Assembly: GCF_003330725.1 (NCBI RefSeq)
Contig: NZ_CP030840.1
Coordinates: 6,132,116-6,196,115, forward strand
Source: Acidisarcina polymorpha
GTDB taxonomy: Bacteria > Acidobacteriota > Terriglobia > Terriglobales > Acidobacteriaceae
DNA length: 64,000 nucleotides
Direction: 5' to 3'
In this document: in pieces, positions 50,101 to 58,014 of the stretch
How the letters are laid out: each line of letters opens with the position of its first letter
Position numbering within the stretch: position 1 is the stretch's first letter
The notes under the pieces: model-generated
Seen by the model: the letters and a program-made list of their open reading frames with translations, nothing else
What the model was told of the DNA's origin: nothing
The model's database searches: none
Translations under genes and position numbers: made by a program

Positions 50101-50250
50101 TCGGTAGGAACCGCTCCGCTGGTGAAGGGAGTGGCAACCTTCTCGCTGAGCGGGCTTGGCCTTTACGGACATAGCATCACCGCCTACTACACGGGCAGCG
50201 CGACTAATACGGCAAGCGCGGTGGGATTTACTCAGGAGGTGACGGAGTAG
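47137..50250 (+). CDS. Secreted SBBP beta-propeller / Ig-like protein 1
   Basis: A 1037-residue secreted protein: signal peptide (to about residue 22), an N-terminal domain (residues ~45-265; [43 protein letters not shown]), then SBBP-type propeller repeats built on [9 protein letters not shown], G(N/D)AYV and DFPVTP blocks to about residue 770, an Ig-like domain, a chitobiase-C-like sheet ([21 protein letters not shown]) and a last Ig-like domain ([18 protein letters not shown]). No anchor or catalytic site. Family members are abundant in Acidobacteriota; function unknown, perhaps adhesion. AAAGGAGC precedes the ATG. Confidence 0.9.
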   Translation: [1037 protein letters not shown]

Positions 50251-50291
50251 CGCTCGTGTCCTCTTGGGATTTTCGCTCTCGATTGCGAAAG

Positions 50292-50327
50292 CTGACGACG
50301 GCGATCCATGTGGCTGGCCGTCGTCAG
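50292..50327. terminator. Hairpin after SBBP gene 1
   Basis: CTGACGACGGC / GCCGTCGTCAG, an 11-base perfect stem with a 14-base loop, 42 bases after the stop. No T run follows, so termination is probable but not certain. Confidence 0.5.
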
Positions 50328-50418
50328 TAAAGAAAGAGATCAAGTCGTAGTATTCACGTCCGAGTTCGTTGATAGTTCCCGAAGCTTAACAGAATGGCAT
50401 TCTCTTGATCTGGGTAAA

Positions 50419-50547
50419 TTGACATTCTTTTGCATTTGGGTGGACTATCTTTGGCGAAGACGTTTGCTTCTGCCGGACGCACGATCCCGGCTCAGTTGCC
50501 CACGCGAGCAGCGGATGCGTAATAATGAATCGTAACTGCTTCCTTTC
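50419..50547 (+). promoter_or_regulatory. Leader of SBBP gene 2
   Basis: TTGACATTC at 50419, 141 bases before the ATG (153 in gene 1), and CTGCTTCCTTTC at 50536-50547, 24 bases before the ATG (29 in gene 1). No convincing -10 box at 17 bases. Confidence 0.4.
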
Positions 50548-50559
50548 TAAGGAGCCAAT

Positions 50560-53500
50560 ATGAAACACATCCTTCCCTGCAGTCTTGTCGTCGCCTTGAG
50601 TCAAGCAGTTGTTTTTGGCCAGTTAACTTTACCCAGCTCTCCGCTCTCTAAACCGACTCCGCCTCCAACCGCGAGCAACAGCGCCGCAACGATGGCGAGC
50701 GTTGGCAAATTGCCGCTCAGCTTTGAGGCCAACCAGGGACAGACCGATCCTCGGACAAAGTTCCTGTCCAGAGGTCCGGGGTATTCGCTCTATCTTACGG
50801 ATACTTCGTCTATTTTGGCCTGGACTAAGGTTGACGGCGACCAGCCAGTGGCCAAGGATCTCCACACCAAAACCGGCATCTTGCGTATGGAACTGGTTAG
50901 TCCGAACCGTCTACTACGGGTCAGCGGAAGTGATGAGCTACCAGGAAAGGCGAACTACTTCACCGGCAGCGTCGCGGCTAATTGGCGCGTCAATATTCCG
51001 ACTTATGCGAAGGTGAAGTATAGCGGTGTTTATCCCGGAGTCGACCTTGTCTACTACGGGAATGAGCGGCAGTTGGAATATGACTTTGTGGTCGCACCCA
51101 GGGCTGAGGCGAGACCGATCCGTATCCACTTCGCGGGAGTTAAATCGCTACGACTCACTGAAGGTGGAGATCTGATGGTGGGTGCACCCCACGGTTCTAT
51201 CGCCTTCCATCGACCAGTTGTTTACCAAATGAAGAACGGTCAACAACAATCCGTCGAGGGAAGATTTTCCCTACTGGCAAGGAACACGGTTGGATTCCGA
51301 ATTGGCGACTATGACCATAGCCGAGAATTGGTGATTGATCCTGTCTTGGCTTACTCGACTGGTGTCCCCGATTTCGGTCCCTTCCTAGCGATCGACTCGA
51401 GCGGGTCTGCCTATACGGCCGCATTTAATGGATCTGGCATACTCGTCTATAAGATCAATCCTGCCGGCACAGCACTGGCTTATTCGAGCTATATAGGTCC
51501 GGCTTCTCCATCGGCAATTGCAGTGGACCCGGACGGCAATGCTTACGTTGCCGGCTTTAATGGGCAGGCAGGCTTTCCGATCACGCCCGGCGCTTTTCAA
51601 CAGTCTTGCAAGACCAAAGCAAGCCCTTGCGTCAGCGGGACTATTACAAAGCTCGATCCCAATGGCTCCGCGCTGATCTTCTCCTCTTACCTGGGCGGCA
51701 GTGGAGGAGGGGTGGATTACGATAACCCCTACAACGGATCGAACTCTCCTGATACCCCTACGACAATTGCAGCGGATAAGGAGGGAAATGCTTACGTAGG
51801 AGGCTACGCCTACTCCGCTGATTTTCCAGTGACTCCCGGCGCTTATCAGACCACTTTGAGTGATTGCCCGGGTGGTTGCTCGAACGCGTTTGTCACAAAG
51901 ATCAACCCTGCGGGTACAGCTCTTGCGTATTCAAGTTATATCGGCGGGTCTGGTGGTGCGAGCGTAACCAGCATTGCCGTCGATAGCTCCGGCTCGACAT
52001 ACTTAGCCGGAAGTGCAGGCCCCGCGTTCCCGACGACGCACGGCGCATTTCGGACGACCGCTACACTTAACAGCGGCTTTGTGAGCAAGTTCAATCCAAG
52101 CGGCTCGGCTCTGGTTTATTCCACCTATCTTGGAAGTCTCTCTGGCGGCGGCTACGATTACAACGGATTGAATGGGCTTGCCGTCGATTCTTCGGGGAGC
52201 GCCTATGTGACTGGTTCGACGTCGTCGACGGATTGGCCGGTCAGCAGCACTGCATTTCAAAAAGTGAACCATGCCGCTTCGAACAACTCCTACAATATGT
52301 TTGTTACAAAACTCAATCCTGCGGGTTCTGGTCTATCTTATTCCACTTACCTTGGTGGGTCGGGAGAACCCTTCAATATCTACAATAACCCTACGGGCGA
52401 TGAGGCAAACAGCATTGCTGTCGATAGTGACGGCAACGCCTCTATCAGCGGACTTGCCGCTTCGTCTGACTTTCCGGTGACCAGCGACGCCTATCAGAAG
52501 AAGCTTGCCTCTGGATATCCCTACAGTATTGTTGCTACGAAGCTGAACAGCGAAGGTTCCGCTCTGATCTACTCCACTTACTTTGGTGGCATTAGGAATA
52601 TCTTATCTAACGAAAGCAGCGCTGTCGCTACAGACAGTCTCGAGAACCTCTACTTCTCAGGATATGGGACTGGTGTTCCATTCACCAAAGACGCTTTGCA
52701 GCCATATGGCACGGCATTTCTAGCCAAGTTCGTCTTCAATGGTGCAACTACAACGACCGTCTCTGCCGATGTGCCGAGCCCATACGTTGGCGAACTTGTC
52801 ACCTTCACCGCACATGTGGAGCCACTTTCCAGCGGAGCGACTCCCGAAGAGACGGTGACTTTTCTGGTGGACGGCACCGTGGCAGGCAATGTCAGTGTGC
52901 TGGATGGCGGCTATGCCCTTTTCTACAGCAGCACCCTGACGCCAGGCAGTCATAGCATTGTGGCCAGCTATGAGGGCGAACCGGGTAAATACTCGGCCAG
53001 CACCGGAACCTTGACCGAGACAATCCTCGATCAAGTGGCGACGCCAACTTTTCCGCGACTGGGTGGGACATACTCCCTGCCGGTTCCGGTCAAGATTGAT
53101 ACGGCTACAGCCGGTGCGGCAATCCATTACACGGTAAATGGAAGCATGCCGACAGCCTCTTCGCCACTCTATACCGGCCCGGTGACGGTTTTTGGGCCTA
53201 CGACTACCGTGAAAGCAATCGCTGTCCGCAGCGGCAATACGAATAGCGCCGTGGGCACGGCCGTCTACACCATCCTTCCGCATGCCCTTCCAACCACAAT
53301 TGCGATTCGATCGCTGAGCAATCCCTCAACCCTGGGGCAGCCAGTGACCTTTGTGGCCACGGTGAAGGGTGAGTCCGGACCCACACCTACGGGCACGGTC
53401 ATCTTTAAGCATGGTGCCAAGACTGTGGGCAGCGCTCCGCTCGTCGATGGAGTTGCCACCTTCACCATCCCGAATCTGACCCTTCTCGGGCATAGCATCA

Positions 53501-53568
53501 CCGCTGCCTACACGGGCAGCGCGACGAATGCGGCCAGCGCCATCGGCCTGACCCAGGAGGTTGATTGA
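50560..53568 (+). CDS. Secreted SBBP beta-propeller / Ig-like protein 2
   Basis: A 1002-residue paralog of the upstream gene with the same order: signal peptide ([14 protein letters not shown]), N-terminal domain ([35 protein letters not shown]), SBBP repeats ([19 protein letters not shown]), Ig-like domain ([19 protein letters not shown]), chitobiase-C-like part ([18 protein letters not shown]) and a final Ig-like domain ([18 protein letters not shown]). The middle is most diverged. AAGGAGCC precedes the ATG. Tandem duplication is clear; function unknown. Confidence 0.9.
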   Translation: [1002 protein letters not shown]

Positions 53569-53595
53569 TGAATCTTTCGCCTCACAAGTAAACAA

Positions 53596-53624
53596 AAACG
53601 GCGAGCCTATGAGGCTCGCCGTTT
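53596..53624. terminator. Bidirectional terminator between SBBP gene 2 and inositol phosphate synthase
   Basis: AAACGGCGAGCC / GGCTCGCCGTTT, a 12-base perfect stem with a 5-base loop, A-rich before (giving U on the minus strand) and TTT after. It lies between convergent genes. Confidence 0.85.
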
Positions 53625-53647
53625 CTGGTGCATTGATGGAACGGGGA

Positions 53648-55006
53648 TCAGTCGTAATACTCGAGTCCGAGGTGGGTGATCAACTCTTCGCCCATGATGT
53701 GGCGGAGGGTGTTCTTGAGCTTCATCGACTGGATGAAGAGATCGTGTTCGGGATAAAGACCGGGGGCGGTCATGGGCGACTTGAAGTAGAAGCTGAGCCA
53801 CTCCTGAATGCCGATGCCGCAAAGGCCGGTGGTGCGCTTGGCGAGGTCGAGGAAGAGGACGAGATCGAGGGCGATCGGAGCGGCGAGGATCGAATCCCGG
53901 CAGAGGAAGTCTACCTTGATCTGCATTGGATAGCCGAGCCATCCGAAGATATCGATGTTATCCCATCCCTCTTTGTTATCACCCCTCGGCGGGTAATAGT
54001 TAATTCTTACCTTATGGTAGATGTCCTTGTAGAGGTCGGGGTAGAGCTCGGGCTGGAGGATGAAGTCGAGCACGCCTAGCTTCGACTCTTCCTTGGTCTT
54101 GAAGGACTCCGGATCGTCGAGGACTTCGCCGTCGCGGTTGCCGAGAATGTTGGTGGAATACCACCCGGCGATGCCGAGCATGCGGGCCTTGAAGGCCGGG
54201 GCGAGCACGGTCTTGATGAAGGTCTGTCCGGTCTTGAAGTCCTTGCCGCAGATGGGAGCGAAGTTCTCTTTCGAAAGCTCCTGAATGAAGGGCAGGTCGA
54301 CGGAGAGGTTCGGAGCGCCATTGGCGAAGGGTACGCCTTCCTTCATGGCCGCGTAGGCGTAGATCATGGATGGAGCGATGTTGATGTGGTCCTCTTCGAG
54401 GCCCTTTTCGAAGGCGGCGATGGAGTCGTGGACTTCGGAAGGCTCGAGGAAGATTTCGGTCGACCCGCACCAGATGATGACCACGCGGCTGACGGTCTTC
54501 TTAAACGCCTGGATGTCGGCGCGAAGCTGGTTGGCGAGATCCATCTTGTTCTTGCCGGTCTTGATGTTGGTGCCGTTGAGGCGCTTGACGTAGTACTGGT
54601 CGAAGACGGCGGGCATCGGCTTGATCGCTTCGAGGTAGGGGCGGATCTGCTCCAGCTGCTCTTTGTCGAGGACCTTAGCGTGGGCGGCGGCTTCGTAGAC
54701 GTTGTCGTCGAAGATGTCCCAACCGGTGAAGACGATGTCGTTCAGGTCGGCGAGCGGCACGAAATCCTTAATCAGCGGGGTGTTGCCTTCGGTGCGCTTG
54801 CCGAGGCGGATGGTGCCCATCTGAGTAAGCGATCCAATGGGCTTGGCCAGTCCCTTGCGGATGGCCTCTACGCCGGCGATGAGAGTGGTGGCGACGGCGC
54901 CCAGGCCGACAACCATCACTCCTAGCTTGCCTTTGGCGGGCTGAATCTGGGATGCGGAGGCGGCGCCTTCATTTGCGGAATAGCCGCTGGGGTTTGCTGT
55001 GGGCAT
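53648..55006 (-). CDS. ino1: Myo-inositol-1-phosphate synthase
   Basis: A 452-residue NAD-dependent cyclase that makes inositol-1-phosphate from glucose-6-phosphate. Visible: VMVVGLGAVATTLIAGVEAIRKG (Rossmann), FTGWDIFDDNVYEAA, VVIIWCGSTEIF, FANGAPNLSVDLPFIQEL, ICGKDFKTGQTFIKTVLAPAFKAR, WYSTNILGNRDGEVLDD. The length fits the family (bacterial and eukaryotic forms range from about 360 to 530). AAGGAA lies upstream of the ATG. Inositol may serve inositol-lipid or osmolyte synthesis; no partner gene is adjacent. Confidence 0.9.
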   Translation of the reverse strand: MPTANPSGYSANEGAASASQIQPAKGKLGVMVVGLGAVATTLIAGVEAIRKGLAKPIGSLTQMGTIRLGKRTEGNTPLIKDFVPLADLNDIVFTGWDIFDDNVYEAAAHAKVLDKEQLEQIRPYLEAIKPMPAVFDQYYVKRLNGTNIKTGKNKMDLANQLRADIQAFKKTVSRVVIIWCGSTEIFLEPSEVHDSIAAFEKGLEEDHINIAPSMIYAYAAMKEGVPFANGAPNLSVDLPFIQELSKENFAPICGKDFKTGQTFIKTVLAPAFKARMLGIAGWYSTNILGNRDGEVLDDPESFKTKEESKLGVLDFILQPELYPDLYKDIYHKVRINYYPPRGDNKEGWDNIDIFGWLGYPMQIKVDFLCRDSILAAPIALDLVLFLDLAKRTTGLCGIGIQEWLSFYFKSPMTAPGLYPEHDLFIQSMKLKNTLRHIMGEELITHLGLEYYD

Positions 55007-55269
55007 TGCTGTGGTTCCTTCCTATTGAATCCAAAAATTGCTCGAGCTTGCGATTTGCTCGAAACTGCTATGGGGAAAGTCAAGTTTGACGCCGGTAACT
55101 CTTGCGTCCCCTGGCCAGAAGCTGGATATGCCAGGAAGCGCAAAATCAAAACACCTTAGTCTCTCCCCTCGAAGGGACGATACGCAAACCGGCCAGTCCG
55201 AAACAGCGGAAAAGGTGCCTCAACGGTCACTACGGATGCTCCGCCAGGTCCATCCTGTGATGTGGTTGG

Positions 55270-55908
55270 CTAGGCCTCGCTGGTACGGTTGCGCGACTTG
55301 AGGTGGGTCCAGAGAAACCATATGATCCCTGCGAGCAGCGCGATCTCGACGGCCAGGTGGAAGCGATGGAATGCCTCTTTGAAGGCCGGGTTAGTGTCCC
55401 ATTGCTGGCCGAGCTTCATGCCGACGTAGGCGAGCACGAAGCACCAGGGCCAGGAGCCGACAAAGGTATAGATGTGAAAGCGGAGCTGCGACATGCGGGC
55501 AATGCCCGCAGGCAGGGCGATAAAGGTGCGCACGACCGGCAGCAGACGGCCGATGAGCACGGTAATGGAGCCGTATTTCTCAAAGAAGCGGGTGGCGCGG
55601 TCGAGGTCGTGCACATCAATAAGGACGAATTTTCCGAAGCGCTCGATGAAGGGGCGACCGGCCCATGCGCCAATCCAATAAGCGACGACAGAGCCGAGAT
55701 TGCAGCCGATCGCGCCCGCGGTGGCCACGAAGAACAGGTTGAAGCGGCCCGTCGAGACGAGGTAACCGGCGAAAGGCATGATGACTTCAGAGGGGAGAGG
55801 AATGCAGGCCGACTCGATGGCCATGAGCAGGGCGACGCCCGCATAGCCAGAGACGGAGATGGTGGCCACAATGAAGCTGGCTACTATGGCGAGAATTTTT
55901 TCTGTCAT
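55270..55908 (-). CDS. DedA family membrane protein
   Basis: A 212-residue DedA/SNARE-associated family protein with about five helices. Signatures: ALLMAIESACIPLPSEVIMPFAGYL, AGAIGCNLGSVVAYWIGAWAGRPFIERFGKF, GRLLPVVRTFIALPAGIARM (the conserved Arg motif), VGSWPWCFVLAYVGMKLGQQW. Family members flip undecaprenyl phosphate or other lipids and affect proton motive force. Next to inositol phosphate synthase on the same strand, 263 bases upstream. Confidence 0.9.
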   Translation of the reverse strand: MTEKILAIVASFIVATISVSGYAGVALLMAIESACIPLPSEVIMPFAGYLVSTGRFNLFFVATAGAIGCNLGSVVAYWIGAWAGRPFIERFGKFVLIDVHDLDRATRFFEKYGSITVLIGRLLPVVRTFIALPAGIARMSQLRFHIYTFVGSWPWCFVLAYVGMKLGQQWDTNPAFKEAFHRFHLAVEIALLAGIIWFLWTHLKSRNRTSEA

Positions 55909-55977
55909 GTTTTTGGAGTTGGTGCAGGTTGAGTATACCTTCAGACCATCAATTTCAATGCTGCGACCGGGAGGCAG

Positions 55978-56808
55978 GTGTCTGCCACTGGGCCCTTTGC
56001 TACGATGGCGACGGGAGCGCTTTCCTCAATCATGCTCAGCAAAACTGCGATGCCCGGCAAAACTGCCGCGAAGAAATCCACTAAGAAGTCCGCCGCGAAA
56101 GCGACACCAGCTAAGTCAACCATCAAGCCGCGCAAAGCCACCGCCGCCTCGCGCAAGCAGGCGCTCGCTCCGGAGCGCATTCAGACTATCCTCGACTTGC
56201 TGGCTGCCGCTTATCCGGGCGCGGAGTGTGCGTTGATTCACAAAGATGCATGGCAGCTGCTGGTCGCAACGATCCTCTCGGCGCAATGCACCGACGCGCG
56301 GGTAAATATGGTGACGCCGGTGCTCTTCAAGACCTATCCCACGCCCGCCGATATGGCGGCGGCGCCGATTGATGAGATCAAGGAGATCATTCGCACGACC
56401 GGTTTCTACAACAACAAGGCGAAGTCGATCCAGGGCGCCGCGAAGAAGATTCTGACTGACTTCCATGGCAAGGTTCCGCGCAAGATGGAAGAGCTGCTGA
56501 CGGTTCCCGGAGCGGCGCGGAAGACGGCAAATGTGGTGTTGGGCGTGGCCTATGGGCTGGCCGTTGGGGTGGTGGTCGATACCCATGTGCTGAGGCTCTC
56601 GCGGAGATTGGGGCTCACGACCGAGACGACTCCTGAAAAAGTCGAACAGGACCTAATGAAGATTATTCCGAAGGACCGGTGGATTGCTTTCTCGCATGAA
56701 CTGATCCATCATGGGCGGCTGATTTGTATCGCGCGGAAACCTCGGTGTGTGGATTGTTCGCTCGAGAAGGTTTGTAATTCGGGGGACAAGACCTGGAGCA
56801 CGCACTAG
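55978..56808 (+). CDS. nth: Endonuclease III with a basic N-terminal extension
   Basis: A 276-residue DNA glycosylase/AP lyase for oxidised pyrimidines. The core from residue ~65 has ATILSAQCTDARVN, HhH PGAARKTANVVLGVAYG with the catalytic Lys, VVVDTHVLRLSRR with the catalytic Asp, and the 4Fe-4S pattern C-x6-C-x2-C-x5-C (CIARKPRCVDCSLEKVC). The first ~60 residues are a Lys/Ala-rich tail (KTAAKKSTKKSAAKATPAK). GGAGG sits close to the GTG at 55978; an ATG at 56032 is an alternative start. Confidence 0.9.
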   Translation: MSATGPFATMATGALSSIMLSKTAMPGKTAAKKSTKKSAAKATPAKSTIKPRKATAASRKQALAPERIQTILDLLAAAYPGAECALIHKDAWQLLVATILSAQCTDARVNMVTPVLFKTYPTPADMAAAPIDEIKEIIRTTGFYNNKAKSIQGAAKKILTDFHGKVPRKMEELLTVPGAARKTANVVLGVAYGLAVGVVVDTHVLRLSRRLGLTTETTPEKVEQDLMKIIPKDRWIAFSHELIHHGRLICIARKPRCVDCSLEKVCNSGDKTWSTH

Positions 56809-56847
56809 GAATTCCTAGGTAAGAGCGCTGGGAGTTCCCAGGTAAGA
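56808..56847. repeat. Short imperfect direct repeat after nth
   Basis: GGAATTCCTAGGTAAGA at 56808-56824 and GGAGTTCCCAGGTAAGA at 56831-56847, 14 of 17 bases alike. It sits between nth and the PIN-domain remnant. Confidence 0.6.
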
Positions 56848-56848
56848 T

Positions 56849-57115
56849 TTGGTAGACATGCGTACAGAAGGCGTCGGACATGACTTCCAGGCTGTTGGAA
56901 GCGTCGTTGAGCGAATTCCCGCAGCAGACTATTCCGCTTTCGATGAGGCCGCGATGCGACGCGTCGCAACGCGCGATTCCGACGACTGGCCGGTGTTGGC
57001 GATCGCCCTGCTTCTCAAAGCACCCATCTGGACAGAAGACCGGGATTTCTTCGGAACCGGCGTCGCTACGTGGACCACGAACAACGTGGAAATTTATCTG
57101 CGGGGTGAGGATTAG
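56849..57115 (+). pseudogene. PIN-domain protein remnant (C-terminal half)
   Basis: An 88-residue frame beginning with TTG. Its second half has the PIN-domain C-terminal pattern RDSDDWPVLAIALLLKAPIWTEDRDFFGTGVATWTT, with the acidic metal-site residues of that half. Full PIN proteins are near 130-140 residues and begin with a DTN motif; nothing like it is found upstream in any frame up to nth. Most likely a decayed toxin-type nuclease; no antitoxin gene is visible. Confidence 0.65.
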
Positions 57116-58014
57116 TCTTCTGGCTCATTGCTCTGCTCAGATTCCCACCATGTCTCAGCTTCGGCGAGATCTTCCGGGTATCGCAAATATCCTTCCCGTT
57201 CGCGCTCTTCCAATATCCTTACCTCTACATACCGAACCGTCGCATCGACCAATCCTTCGACATCGTGTCTCTTTGCCTCACGAGCAGGTTCCCAGCCGTG
57301 CTCGCGGAGGGTCTGGCTGGTGATGGGCCCGATCGAGAGGGCGGCGACTTCTTTGGGGATTCCGGAGAAGCCTGCTTCGTTCCAGAGAGTGAAGAAGTTC
57401 TTCACCGTGGACGAGCTGGTAAAGGTGATGGCGTCGGGTAGCCTGGCAGGGCTGGCAAAGACTTGCTGGATGCGCTCGATCGAACCTTCGGGGAGGACGG
57501 TTCGGTAGGCATCGACGATGTCGACGGTGGCACCTTGACGAGCGAGTGCTTCGGGGATGAGGTCCCGGGCGATGGCAGCGCGGGCGAGCAGGATGCGGCT
57601 TCCGGCGACTTGATCGCCCAACGCGCTCACCAGCGACTCGGCGACATATTGTTCGGGGATGAGATCGACTGCGATTCCCTGCTCGCGCATGGCCCTGGCG
57701 GTTGCCGAGCCGATTGCTACTTTCTGGGGAGGGTCGAGGGTTGAAGGCGAAAGCTTGAGGACGGCGAGGCGTTCGGCGAGGACACGCACCGTGTTGGCGC
57801 TGGTCACGAGGAGCCATTGGTAGTTCGCGATGTTCTTGAGGGCGTCGTCGAGCATCTCGTAGGAGTCGAGCGGAATGGTTTCGATGGTGGGGATTTCGAT
57901 GACTTCGGCGCCTAACTCCTGTAGCGAGGTGACGAGAGAGCTGGCCTGGGTGCGGGCGCGGGTGACGATGATCCGTCTGCCTTCAAGCAGAGGTTTCGGA
58001 GACGGTTCGCTCAT
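57112..58014 (-). CDS. hemD: Uroporphyrinogen-III synthase
   Basis: A 300-residue HemD: GRRIIVTRARTQASSLVTSLQELGAEVIEIPTIE at the N-terminus, QWLLVTSANTVRVL, KVAIGSATARAMREQGI, ILLARAAIARDLIPEAL, AYRTVLP, ITFTSSSTVKNFF, ALSIGPITSQTLREHG. It closes and inverts ring D of hydroxymethylbilane. The gene overlaps hemC by ATGA and is last in the operon. The C-terminus has an extra acidic tail of about 40 residues. Confidence 0.9.
   Translation of the reverse strand: MSEPSPKPLLEGRRIIVTRARTQASSLVTSLQELGAEVIEIPTIETIPLDSYEMLDDALKNIANYQWLLVTSANTVRVLAERLAVLKLSPSTLDPPQKVAIGSATARAMREQGIAVDLIPEQYVAESLVSALGDQVAGSRILLARAAIARDLIPEALARQGATVDIVDAYRTVLPEGSIERIQQVFASPARLPDAITFTSSSTVKNFFTLWNEAGFSGIPKEVAALSIGPITSQTLREHGWEPAREAKRHDVEGLVDATVRYVEVRILEEREREGYLRYPEDLAEAETWWESEQSNEPED

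Larger units (their letters stand above)
50251..50559. other. Region between the two SBBP genes
   Basis: About 310 bases with a hairpin at 50292-50327, a TTGACATTC element at 50419 and CTGCTTCCTTTC at 50536-50547 before the AAGGAGC of gene 2. No gene is supported. Confidence 0.5.
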
